A stretch of 12,434 bases of DNA, taken from NCBI GenBank assembly GCA_003218815.1, contig QHON01000161.1, positions 1 through 12,434 of the forward strand, given 5' to 3'. The position numbers and the translations under genes were made by a program. The DNA comes from Verrucomicrobiota bacterium (lineage in GTDB: Bacteria; Verrucomicrobiota; Verrucomicrobiia; Chthoniobacterales; UBA10450). The notes under the pieces are model-generated. The model was given only the letters and a program-made list of their open reading frames with translations. It made no database searches and had not been told where the DNA came from. Shown here piece after piece: positions 1 through 6,259 of this stretch (positions are counted from its first letter, which is position 1; every line of letters starts with the position of its first letter).

Positions 1-216
1 TGCGCGCAGGACGAAAACCCAGCTGGAGCGAATCCCCGACGGCAACGCGCCACCGTAAATCGTTAACGGAATCGGCTCCCAAGTCATCTGCGCTGTCTTG
101 TTTCGTGCCAGTTCCGTGCGAACGCGCTCGACAATCGGATAAATCTGCGCACGGACTTCCTCCGATCCGACAATCGTGTCCAATGCTTCTAACAATGATC
201 TCTCTTCCGCCGTCAT
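1..216 (-). CDS. Conserved hypothetical protein, N-terminal part (possible cupin-like)
   Basis: The reverse strand is open from an ATG at 216 to the window edge, giving 72 residues that start MTAEERSLLEALDTIVG. The sequence is protein-like: an amphipathic helical stretch of about 40 residues, then a segment with IYGGALPSGIRSSWVFVLRA at the cut edge. This last stretch recalls the first strands of small cupin-like proteins of environmental bacteria, but that is memory and no metal-binding His motif lies inside the window. An AGGA sits only one base before the ATG, which is unusually close for a ribosome binding site. The gene is divergent from the methyltransferase-like gene that follows. Function is unassigned; that it codes for protein is fairly sure. 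Confidence 0.6.
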   Translation of the reverse strand, partial: MTAEERSLLEALDTIVGSEEVRAQIYPIVERVRTELARNKTAQMTWEPIPLTIYGGALPSGIRSSWVFVLRA

Positions 217-263
217 ATCCTGCTTTAAAAAATTCGGTTAATCTTAATTCTTAATTCGTACTT

Positions 264-894
264 TTGAATCACACCATTAAGAATCTTGCTTTTGGAGTTG
301 GCGGGACGCTGCCGTTTCTCGCGCTCGTCATTTGGGGTTGGGGCGATTGGGCAACCTGCTTTGCTAATCCCGCGCGCGTCGGCCTCATTATTCTAACCTT
401 GTCCGGCGCAATCCGGCCGGCGCGAAGATCCCGCCAGCCGCTGGATTTTCATTCCGTTGATTATCCTCGCCATCGCGTTCGCATGGCTCCCACCGCATTT
501 CGATCGTCTCGACCGTTGTTCGATCGACGGCGACACGGTCCGCTACCTGGGATTGATCATCACCGCCATCGGCGGATTCGCGCGCGTGGCTACTGTCTTT
601 GAGCTTGGCCACCGCTTCAGCATCTTTGTCGCGGTGCAACCCGATCACCGCCTCAAGACCGATGGCTTTTACCGGTTCGTCCGGCATCCGAGCTACCTCG
701 GAGCGTTACTAGCGATGGCGGGTTGGGCGCTCGTTTTTCGCAGCGTTATCGGTCTGCTCTTAACCGCAGCGATGTGCGTGCCAATCATCGCGCGGATCCG
801 TGCGGAAGAAGATTTTCTCGTCCGCGAATTCGGCGAACAATATCGCGCCTATCAACAACACACCCGCTGGCGACTGTTCCCGTTCATCTACTGA
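264..894 (+). pseudogene. Isoprenylcysteine carboxylmethyltransferase family membrane protein, frameshifted
   Basis: Two overlapping reading frames together give one member of the ICMT/PEMT-like membrane methyltransferase family, about 209 residues. The first frame starts at TTG 264 and gives a hydrophobic N-terminus (GGTLPFLALVIWGWGDW, then LIILTL). The second frame opens after a stop at 394-396 and carries SGRRED, a membrane segment (IPLIILAIAFAWLPP), and the family's C-terminal core: KTDGFYRFVRHPSYLGALL, a second hydrophobic hairpin, and EEDFLVREFGEQYRAY, the region where this family binds S-adenosylmethionine. The switch must fall at about 397-415 and needs one extra base or two missing bases. 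It could be a true mutation or an assembly error, since both halves look well conserved. The natural methyl acceptor in bacteria is unknown. The TTG start has no good Shine-Dalgarno, and the next in-frame upstream codons end at a TAA at 252-254. Confidence 0.75.
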
Positions 895-1070
895 CTCCCA
901 ATCTCCGACTTCAGATTTCCCAAGAATTCCTTATTCCACGATCCGCAATTTTCCCCGCCCGCCCTAGTTTGCTTTCGTTTTCGCAGCTCGCCGGATAAAA
1001 GGTCAGTTCACCGATAAAACGGCAAAGACACGCCGCGCTTCGCAAGGCAAAAGTGGAAAGCAAGAAATCT

Positions 1071-1274
1071 ATGAATGAGATAAAACATGATCATGAGCAC
1101 CACCGCGATCATTCTCATCGCCCTCGCTGGAAGCGAGTGCATCACAGTTGGATTTTTTGGGTCGCCGTATTCCTGATGCTGCTTGCAATGATTACCTACG
1201 TGGCGACCGGCGACTTGTCCTGGGGCCTTCGTCGCCAACCAAAACCGCCGGCTGCGCGCGCCACCGGAAGATAA
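1071..1274 (+). CDS. Small His-rich single-pass membrane protein
   Basis: From ATG 1071 this is a 67-residue protein. The first 25 residues are strongly polar and hold eight histidines (KHDHEHHRDHSH, then RPRWKRVHH). One hydrophobic helix follows (about residues 27-46, WIFWVAVFLMLLAMITYVAT) and then a short Pro/Arg-rich tail. The Arg/Lys-rich stretch just before the helix suggests an N-in topology, which would put the His cluster in the cytoplasm. A GTG at 1053 would add six residues. Both starts have a weak purine-rich site upstream (GGAAAG for 1071, AAGG for 1053); I prefer the ATG. Similar small proteins are remembered from Verrucomicrobia, without a known role. Metal binding by the His cluster is only a possibility. 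Confidence 0.65.
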   Translation: MNEIKHDHEHHRDHSHRPRWKRVHHSWIFWVAVFLMLLAMITYVATGDLSWGLRRQPKPPAARATGR

Positions 1275-1475
1275 AGTCCACTGCAACCAGCGCGACTCGA
1301 AAACGGTCGCTTCATTACGCGCTGAGAGTTTCAACAGGTGCTGATCGGTTTAAAGTACGTGCGGCTCGCCCCGGGCCGGTGATGTGCGCGGCACGCATCT
1401 TTAGCTTATCAGGTTTGTTTCTCAGAGAAGCTCGCGCTTGAATTTGCAATAGCGCTGTCTAATCACAGCTGGCAA

Positions 1476-1883
1476 ATGCATGCCTCTGCCGCTTTCGAAA
1501 TGATCGTTTCGGTTTTGTCCGACGATATCGACGAGCAAAATCATGTTAACAACACCGTTTACTTGCGCTGGGTCCAGGATGTTGCTACCGCCCATTGGCG
1601 AGCCATCGCGAGCCCTGAAGCTCGGGAGGAGATCGGCTGGGTCGTATTGCGACACGAGATCGACTACAAAGTGCCCGCCACGCATGGCGACGAAATCGTG
1701 CTTCGCACGTGGGTGGGCAAAGCCACTCGGCTGACCTTCGAACGCTTCACCGAAATCCGGCGCAAGAGCGATTGCCAGCTCCTGTCGCAAGCGCGTACGC
1801 TCTGGTGTCCCATCAATGCTCAAACTGGCCGACCAGTGCGCGTCTCCCCGAATATCCGCGCAAAATTTTCACGTGACGTGTAG
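1476..1883 (+). CDS. Acyl-CoA thioesterase, 4HBT/YbgC-FadM-like hotdog fold
   Basis: This 135-residue protein has the usual length for a single hotdog domain. It hydrolyses an acyl-CoA (or acyl-ACP) thioester to the free acid and CoA in the cytoplasm; the acyl group cannot be told from sequence. The diagnostic motif is at residues 16-30 (DDIDEQNHVNNTVYLRW), with the conserved Asp of the DxDxxxHVNN signature before the long central helix. The expected second half follows: RHEIDYKVPATHGDEIVLRTWV, the strand that packs against the helix, then TFERFTEIRR and a C-terminal strand. The ATG at 1476 gives a normal N-terminus; its upstream region has no convincing Shine-Dalgarno. It stands alone, 202 bases after the His-rich gene and 126 bases before the aminotransferase. 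Family is secure, substrate is not. Confidence 0.88.
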   Translation: MHASAAFEMIVSVLSDDIDEQNHVNNTVYLRWVQDVATAHWRAIASPEAREEIGWVVLRHEIDYKVPATHGDEIVLRTWVGKATRLTFERFTEIRRKSDCQLLSQARTLWCPINAQTGRPVRVSPNIRAKFSRDV

Positions 1884-1964
1884 GAAAGGCAGACACCGCT
1901 CACTCGCTAAAAACGTGAAATCGTGGCGAATGGCTTCGCTGAAAGGGCAGGAGTGCGATAAAAA

Positions 1965-1992
1965 AAGACAAGTTAAGCCACCGCGCTATAAT
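1965..1992 (+). promoter_or_regulatory. Putative sigma-70-like promoter of the aminotransferase gene
   Basis: A perfect TATAAT lies at 1987-1992. AAGACA at 1965-1970 (four of six matches to TTGACA) lies 16 bases upstream of it. Transcription would start near 1998-2000, about ten bases before the ATG at 2010. The mRNA would then be almost leaderless, which fits the lack of a Shine-Dalgarno there. This is a pattern match only. Confidence 0.4.
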
Positions 1993-2009
1993 GCTGATTT
2001 TCGTCGTCC

Positions 2010-3200
2010 ATGAGTAAAGCCTTACGGAGCGAACTCCGCCTCGCCAAGCGCATGGCGCGTCTCGGCACCGAGACCGCTTTCGAAGTACTGGTGAAGGCGC
2101 GAGCGCTGGAGGCAGAGGGCTGCGACATCGTCCATCTCGAGATCGGAGAGCCAGATTTCGATACGCCGGTCAACATTATTGACGCAGCGACCGACGCCCT
2201 GCACAAAGGCTTCACCCACTACGGGCCTTCGGCCGGCTTACCGGAGCTGCGCGAGATCATCGCTCAGCACGTGAGTGAGACGCGCCGGGTAAATGTTACG
2301 CCCGAAGAAGTGGTCGTTGTTCCCGGCGGTAAGCCCATCATCTTTTTTAGCATTCTTGCGCTTGTGGAAGAAGGTGATGAGGTCATCTACCCCAATCCCG
2401 GATTCCCAATCTACGAGTCGATGATCGATTACGTCGGCGCGAATGCTGTGCCGATCCGATTGCGCGAGGAGTTGGATTTTCGGCTCGACGTCGATGAGCT
2501 CACGGGACTGATCAACGACCGGACAAAGCTGATCATTTTGAACTCACCGCAGAATCCCACCGGCGGCGTGCTGACGAAGAACGACATCGACGGCATTGCG
2601 CGCGCGATCGGCGACCGCAACATCATGGTGCTGAGCGACGAGATTTATAGCCGGCTCATCTTCGAGGGTGAACATCACTCAATCACGTCGGTGGACGGCA
2701 TGAAGGAGCGCTGCATTTTGCTTGATGGCTTCTCCAAGACCTACGCGATGACTGGATGGAGGATGGGTTATGGCGTGATGCGCGCCGACCTTGCGACCCA
2801 CGTCGCGCGTCTGATGACTAACTCCAACTCTTGCACCGCTAGCTTCACGCAGGTCGCCGGCATCGAAGCGCTGCGCGGATCGCAGGAGTCGGTTGACGCG
2901 ATGTGCGCCGAGTTCAAGAAACGGCGCGACGCAATGGTCGCCGGTCTCAACAAAATCAAAGGGTTCTCGTGTCGCTTGCCTCATGGCGCATTCTATGTTT
3001 TCCCGAATATCACGAAGACCGGGTGGCCATCGAAAAAACTGGCCGACGCGTTGCTCGACGACGCCGGCGTCGCTGCACTATCTGGTACCGCATTCGGTGA
3101 TTTCGGCGAAGGCTATTTGCGTTTCAGCGTCGCCAACTCAATCGAGAACATCGAAAAGGCGCTCGATCGCGTCGGCGCTTGGGCGAAGAAGAATTTGTAA
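2010..3200 (+). CDS. PLP-dependent aminotransferase, class I/II (aspartate aminotransferase-like)
   Basis: The 396-residue protein is a full-length fold-type I aminotransferase. It moves an amino group between an amino acid and a 2-oxoacid through pyridoxal phosphate in the cytoplasm. Visible landmarks in order are EIGEPDFDTP (residues 44-53, N-terminal substrate loop), HYGPSAGLPELRE (70-82), PGGKPIIFF (105-113, phosphate region), SPQNPTGG (179-186, with Asn182), SDEIY (209-213, Asp210 to the pyridine nitrogen and Tyr213 to O3'), SKTYAMTGWRMGY (242-254, Lys243 the Schiff-base lysine) and YLRFSVANS (369-377, Arg371 for the substrate carboxylate). All key residues are present, so it should be active. 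This subgroup includes aspartate, alanine and aromatic aminotransferases; the donor cannot be chosen from sequence. The ATG at 2010 has no Shine-Dalgarno but sits just below a good -10 box. Its 3' end faces the MerR gene with an 8-base gap. Confidence 0.93.
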   Translation: MSKALRSELRLAKRMARLGTETAFEVLVKARALEAEGCDIVHLEIGEPDFDTPVNIIDAATDALHKGFTHYGPSAGLPELREIIAQHVSETRRVNVTPEEVVVVPGGKPIIFFSILALVEEGDEVIYPNPGFPIYESMIDYVGANAVPIRLREELDFRLDVDELTGLINDRTKLIILNSPQNPTGGVLTKNDIDGIARAIGDRNIMVLSDEIYSRLIFEGEHHSITSVDGMKERCILLDGFSKTYAMTGWRMGYGVMRADLATHVARLMTNSNSCTASFTQVAGIEALRGSQESVDAMCAEFKKRRDAMVAGLNKIKGFSCRLPHGAFYVFPNITKTGWPSKKLADALLDDAGVAALSGTAFGDFGEGYLRFSVANSIENIEKALDRVGAWAKKNL

Positions 3201-3208
3201 GCATGATC

Positions 3209-3646
3209 TTAATCGAAGCGCGCGTGAATTCGTTCCTTCGTTCTTTTTGAAAGAAGCTTTTCACCGCATTCCTCCAAGGCGTTGCACCGACAGCCTTGGA
3301 TTTGCTTGAGCAACGTCTCCATGAGCTTCAGCTGCTTCATTCGGATTCGAAGCTCCGCGATCTTGCGTTCTGAAAGTTTATGCCAGCGCTTCGGTGGAGG
3401 CGTTGCGGGTTGAAATCCGAAAAACAGCTCGCGTATCTCCTCTAAAGTGAAACCGGACTCCCGCGCGCGCTGAACCACCTCGAGGCGAAAAAGCACGCTC
3501 TTGTCATAGCGGCGTCGGCCATTCTTGCGCATCGCCGGCGGAAGAATCCCGATCTGTTCATAGTAGCGAATGGCCGACGTGCGCAAACCAAACACGCGCG
3601 CGACATCGGAAATCGCCAGGTGATTCGCCACTCCGAAAGCTAACAA
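3209..3646 (-). CDS. MerR-family transcriptional regulator with C-terminal Cys cluster
   Basis: This protein of about 145 residues has the MerR winged helix: AISDVARVFGLRTSAIRYYEQIGILPPAMR (residues 11-40) followed by GRRRYDKSVLFRLEVVQRARESGFTLEEIRELF. A coiled-coil dimerisation helix covers roughly residues 87-116. The C-terminus has Cys119, Cys121 and Cys127 in GCRCNALEECGEKL. Their spacing equals the last three cysteines of the SoxR iron-sulfur motif; the first SoxR cysteine is Ile116 here. Metal or redox sensing is therefore likely, but the ligand is not known. The start is uncertain: TTG 3646 is possible, GTG 3631 (residue 6) gives a more typical N-terminus, and the frame stays open further upstream. 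It should bind the palindrome at 3705-3726 and twist the divergent promoter to activate the genes at 3742 and 4182. Confidence 0.88.
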   Translation of the reverse strand: MLAFGVANHLAISDVARVFGLRTSAIRYYEQIGILPPAMRKNGRRRYDKSVLFRLEVVQRARESGFTLEEIRELFFGFQPATPPPKRWHKLSERKIAELRIRMKQLKLMETLLKQIQGCRCNALEECGEKLLSKRTKERIHARFD

Positions 3647-3702
3647 GGAGCCGCGTGGAACGCCACGGAAAATGCCACAGAACTTCCCTAAAAAATTTCT
3701 CT

Positions 3703-3733
3703 TTGACTTAAAGTCGACTTGAAGTCGTAGCGT
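3703..3733 (+). promoter_or_regulatory. MerR-type promoter/operator, 19-bp spacer
   Basis: TTGACT (3703-3708) and TAGCGT (3728-3733) are separated by exactly 19 bases, the overlong spacing that MerR-family activators correct by distorting DNA. Between and overlapping them lies a 22-base palindrome at 3705-3726 centred on GTCGAC, with ten of eleven base pairs complementary. The layout matches promoters of MerR, SoxR and metal-responsive relatives. The expected start of transcription is at about 3740-3741, so the mRNA of the gene at 3742 would be leaderless or nearly so. Confidence 0.8.
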
Positions 3734-3741
3734 CGAACACT

Positions 3742-4152
3742 ATGCGAAAAATATTCCAATTCATAACCGCAATCGCCGTCGTTGCTCCAGTAGCCATTTC
3801 GGCAACACCCGAACCCTCGTCGCAACCCGAGCACGTGTCGCCTTTCGCTTGCAACGCATTCGCGCTGTCACCGGAAGCAAGAAAACGCCATTTCGATGAA
3901 GTTGGACCAGCGTTGCTAAAACTGAAGAAGAGCACGCGCGAACTGTCAGACGGCTATGAGCTCGAGTTCCCGTCGGACAAGGCCACCTATCAGCTGTTGA
4001 CGGAATGGGTAATCGACGAGCGGTTGTGCTGTCCATTTCTCGATTTCGACCTGCACTTCAACAGAGAAGGCGGACCACTGTGGTTACGTCTTACGGGTCG
4101 GCCAGGAACTAAAGAGTTCATCAAGGAAGACGCCCCGGCGTTGGTGCAGTAA
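3742..4152 (+). CDS. Hypothetical Cys-containing protein, exported, MerR-regulated
   Basis: The 136-residue protein begins with a signal-peptide-like segment: MRK, a hydrophobic core (about residues 4-19), and a likely cleavage after AISA (residue 21). The mature part is one small domain with Cys37 in FACNAFALSPEARKRHF, a strand pair around ELSDGYELEFP, then ERLCCPFLDFDLHF with Cys96-Cys97, and WLRLTGRPGTKEFI near the end. The pattern of a CN-x-AL-SPE-R segment, a CCPF motif and an LRLTG-x-x-G-x-KEF end recurs in unnamed small proteins that I remember beside MerR-type regulators. No enzyme activity is known to me. It is the first gene behind the MerR operator and starts within a few bases of the expected transcription start, with no Shine-Dalgarno. 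Metal or haem handling through the cysteines is inference. Confidence 0.75.
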   Translation: MRKIFQFITAIAVVAPVAISATPEPSSQPEHVSPFACNAFALSPEARKRHFDEVGPALLKLKKSTRELSDGYELEFPSDKATYQLLTEWVIDERLCCPFLDFDLHFNREGGPLWLRLTGRPGTKEFIKEDAPALVQ

Positions 4153-4181
4153 AAAATTGGCGGATCTCTAGTTAGAAGCGC

Positions 4182-4766
4182 ATGCCACAGGTCTCAACTC
4201 AAGAGTTTGAGCGACTGCCGCTGCGAGTTCATACGTTTCTGGCCGGGGAGCGACTTCACGACGCATGGTCCATCGATCTGCCGCGTTGGCGCGCGGGAGT
4301 GACGCTCGATGATTTTCTACGGACGGCGAGCAACTGTCTATTCACGCCCTCCCGCCTGGTGCGAATGCTGCTCGATATTCGGTTCTTCATCGGACGGTTC
4401 TTCGGCTGGGATCGCGTGCCGGCGCCAACCGCATGGAAAACCTTCGCAACGCGTTTGACGGATGCCGATCGTTCGAGGTCACTGGCCGCAGCTGGCTCGC
4501 GCGATGGATTTTTTCGAGTCGTCTACCGGTTCGAAAACGAGCAGCTCGTCGAGTTGATCAATCGGACAGTTCACGCTGCAGCGCTTAGCACTCTGGTCGA
4601 GACAGCGACTGCCTACAGATTCTATTTAGGAGTCTATGTCCGCAGCGTAAGCCGCTTCACGCCGTTTTACATGGCACTGATCGACCCTTTTCGGAAAGCG
4701 ATCGTTTATCCTTCCATCTTGCGCGGCGTACGTACTCGCTGGGATCAAGCATTCGGCACGGGCTGA
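4182..4766 (+). CDS. DUF2867-type protein
   Basis: The 194-residue protein resembles DUF2867 proteins, an SRPBCC-like uncharacterised family. The features that decide this are the RFFIGRFFGWDRVP stretch (residues 67-80), FFRVVYRFENEQLVELINRTVHAA (110-133) and the C-terminal YLGVYVRSVSRFTPFYMALIDPFRKAIVYPSILR (148-181). No membrane segment or signal peptide is evident; YRFYLGVYVRSVS is moderately hydrophobic but holds charges. It starts 29 bases after the Cys protein, with only a weak purine stretch (AGAAG) before the ATG. It is likely the second gene of the MerR-controlled transcript. Biochemical role is unknown. The family call is from memory of its conserved blocks. Confidence 0.7.
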   Translation: MPQVSTQEFERLPLRVHTFLAGERLHDAWSIDLPRWRAGVTLDDFLRTASNCLFTPSRLVRMLLDIRFFIGRFFGWDRVPAPTAWKTFATRLTDADRSRSLAAAGSRDGFFRVVYRFENEQLVELINRTVHAAALSTLVETATAYRFYLGVYVRSVSRFTPFYMALIDPFRKAIVYPSILRGVRTRWDQAFGTG

Positions 4767-5216
4767 CTTGGCGAAATTGAGACAATTATATCATTCGCAG
4801 CGATCGCACATGAATGTTTGGGTTTTCTGTTAGAGAAGCAGGATGAATTCGTTCGTTGTCGGTCCTATGGCTGGCGACCTTGTCCTGGAGTTTCTTTGCG
4901 AGCAAGTGATTTAGCTAGTGGACCGTCATTTGCGCCGCGCTCTCATCGACCAGGGACTGCTCGATTCCTTCTCTTACCGGCGAACAGCCAAGACGCGCCC
5001 AGGTTACGTCTTCCGACGAGCCCGCGTGCTTTGGACGTGTCGATTTCACTGGGTCACCGAACCATCTTTACCTTTGTTGCGCCAATTAGTAAAAGCTCGT
5101 TGTGCGATCGTTGCTCTCACATTGTCGATGCTGCTTGCGCGCTCGTCGCATTTGCATGCGACATCGGCGGGATGCGCATTTCGATTTTTGGAGCGATTTG
5201 GCTGTGAACGCGCAAG
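4767..5216 (+). other. 450-base stretch without a secure gene
   Basis: No recognisable protein, RNA or repeat is seen. ATG 4843 opens a protein-like 23-residue frame (MNSFVVGPMAGDLVLEFLCE) that ends at an in-frame TAG (4912-4914). The same frame then runs open to a TGA at 5218-5220, which overlaps the ATG of the next gene as ATGA. A second frame, 4818-5207, is rich in Ser, Pro, Arg and Cys and looks like chance. The region may hold a decayed small gene upstream of the 5217 pair, or just be untranslated leader. Confidence 0.35.
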
Positions 5217-6251
5217 ATGATTAAGGACAGCCTGTATTCGTTTTTTAAGGGACTGCTATTACCGTTTTCTCCCCGGTTTTGGGCGGATATTGTTGCTGGC
5301 CTGCGTGAGATTTGCGGCGCGGTCTGCAAATTATTGTGCCGCATCACCCGCGGTGAACCTCTGCGCTCGAGGCAGCCCGAACGGACCGGATGTTGCATCG
5401 AGTTGCCACCAGAGATCTATAAGCGGCCAGACCCGCTCCTCTACTCGCAGTACTATTTGATGAGCCAGGGTCTGGCGGTCACTTGGGACAACCCCGATAT
5501 TGACATCTTCGATGGCACAGCTCCGGTCACAGGCCCGCTCAAGCGTAATCATCGCTATAGAGTAAGAGTCAGAGTGTGGAATGGCTCCTACGATGCGCCA
5601 GCTGTAGGAGTGGGGGTAGAACTCTCTTATCTGTCATTCGGAGCCCAAACCGTATCGCATCAGATTGCTACGGGTTACGTGAATCTCGGCGCCAAGGGTA
5701 CAGCCGATTGTCCGGCGTTCATCGAATTTGCGTGGCAGACGCCTCCGAGCGGTGGCCATTATTGTCTGCAGGCGCGCTTGGATTGGTTCGACGATGCCAA
5801 CCCGGACAACAATCTAGGACAGAAAAATGTGACCGTCGCTTCGTTGAGCTCGCCGGCTCGCTTTTCATTTGATGTCCGTAATGACGCATCGGTAATGCGG
5901 CGGTTTGCACTGGAGGCAGATGTCTATCGTTTACCCGAACTGCCGGATTGCGGCAGCGAAGCTCTTGGTCAATCAAAGACCCGGTTGCAGGAAAGCCGGG
6001 AACGTTGGGAGCAGGCAAAGAGAACGCAAGGTTACGGTCAGTTCCCGGTGCCTCCTGATTGGATAGTTGAAATCACGCCACGGCGCTTTCGACTCGAACC
6101 GCGCCACGAGCAACAGGTAGAAGTCGTGATTGAACCGAGGGACCAGACCTTTCGCGGCGCAAGAATATTTAATGTGCATGTCTTTACCGAGGACGACCGC
6201 GAACGGCCACACTTGGTCGGGGGGGTCACACTTGTCGCGATGAAAGAATAA
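5217..6251 (+). CDS. Hypothetical protein with two beta-sandwich (CARDB/Ig-like) regions
   Basis: This 344-residue protein is of unknown function. The N-terminus (residues 1-45) is hydrophobic and amphipathic with a Cys-rich patch (ICGAVCKLLC), which could anchor it to a membrane. CCIELPPEIYKRPDPLLYSQ (59-78) leads into a first beta-sandwich at about 85-207: VTWDNPDIDIF, YRVRVRVWNGSYDAPAVGV, and HYCLQARLDWFDDANPDNNLGQ followed by NVTV. This is the layout of CARDB-type adhesion domains. A second sandwich covers roughly 215-342, with FSFDVRNDASVMRRF, VEITPRRFRLEPRHEQQVEV and a closing GGVTLVAM strand. Asp/Asn clusters at 190-199 could bind calcium. The ATG overlaps an upstream TGA by one base. 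It is followed after 8 bases by the glycine-zipper gene, so the two probably form one transcript and one system. Confidence 0.75.
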   Translation: MIKDSLYSFFKGLLLPFSPRFWADIVAGLREICGAVCKLLCRITRGEPLRSRQPERTGCCIELPPEIYKRPDPLLYSQYYLMSQGLAVTWDNPDIDIFDGTAPVTGPLKRNHRYRVRVRVWNGSYDAPAVGVGVELSYLSFGAQTVSHQIATGYVNLGAKGTADCPAFIEFAWQTPPSGGHYCLQARLDWFDDANPDNNLGQKNVTVASLSSPARFSFDVRNDASVMRRFALEADVYRLPELPDCGSEALGQSKTRLQESRERWEQAKRTQGYGQFPVPPDWIVEITPRRFRLEPRHEQQVEVVIEPRDQTFRGARIFNVHVFTEDDRERPHLVGGVTLVAMKE

Positions 6252-6259
6252 CAGCGAGC

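Noticed and set aside
985..1025. Two similar CCG(G)ATAAAA units upstream of the His-rich gene
   Set aside because: Too short and too imperfect to separate from chance.
1451..1475. Short inverted repeat (GCTGT...ACAGC) before the thioesterase start
   Set aside because: Only five base pairs and no T-run, so neither a terminator nor an operator can be supported.
1422..1823. Reverse frame of 133 codons over the thioesterase
   Set aside because: Antisense shadow of a clear hotdog thioesterase.
4818..5207. Long forward frame of 129 codons
   Set aside because: Rich in Ser, Pro, Arg and Cys, no recognisable domain and no ribosome binding site; looks like a chance frame.
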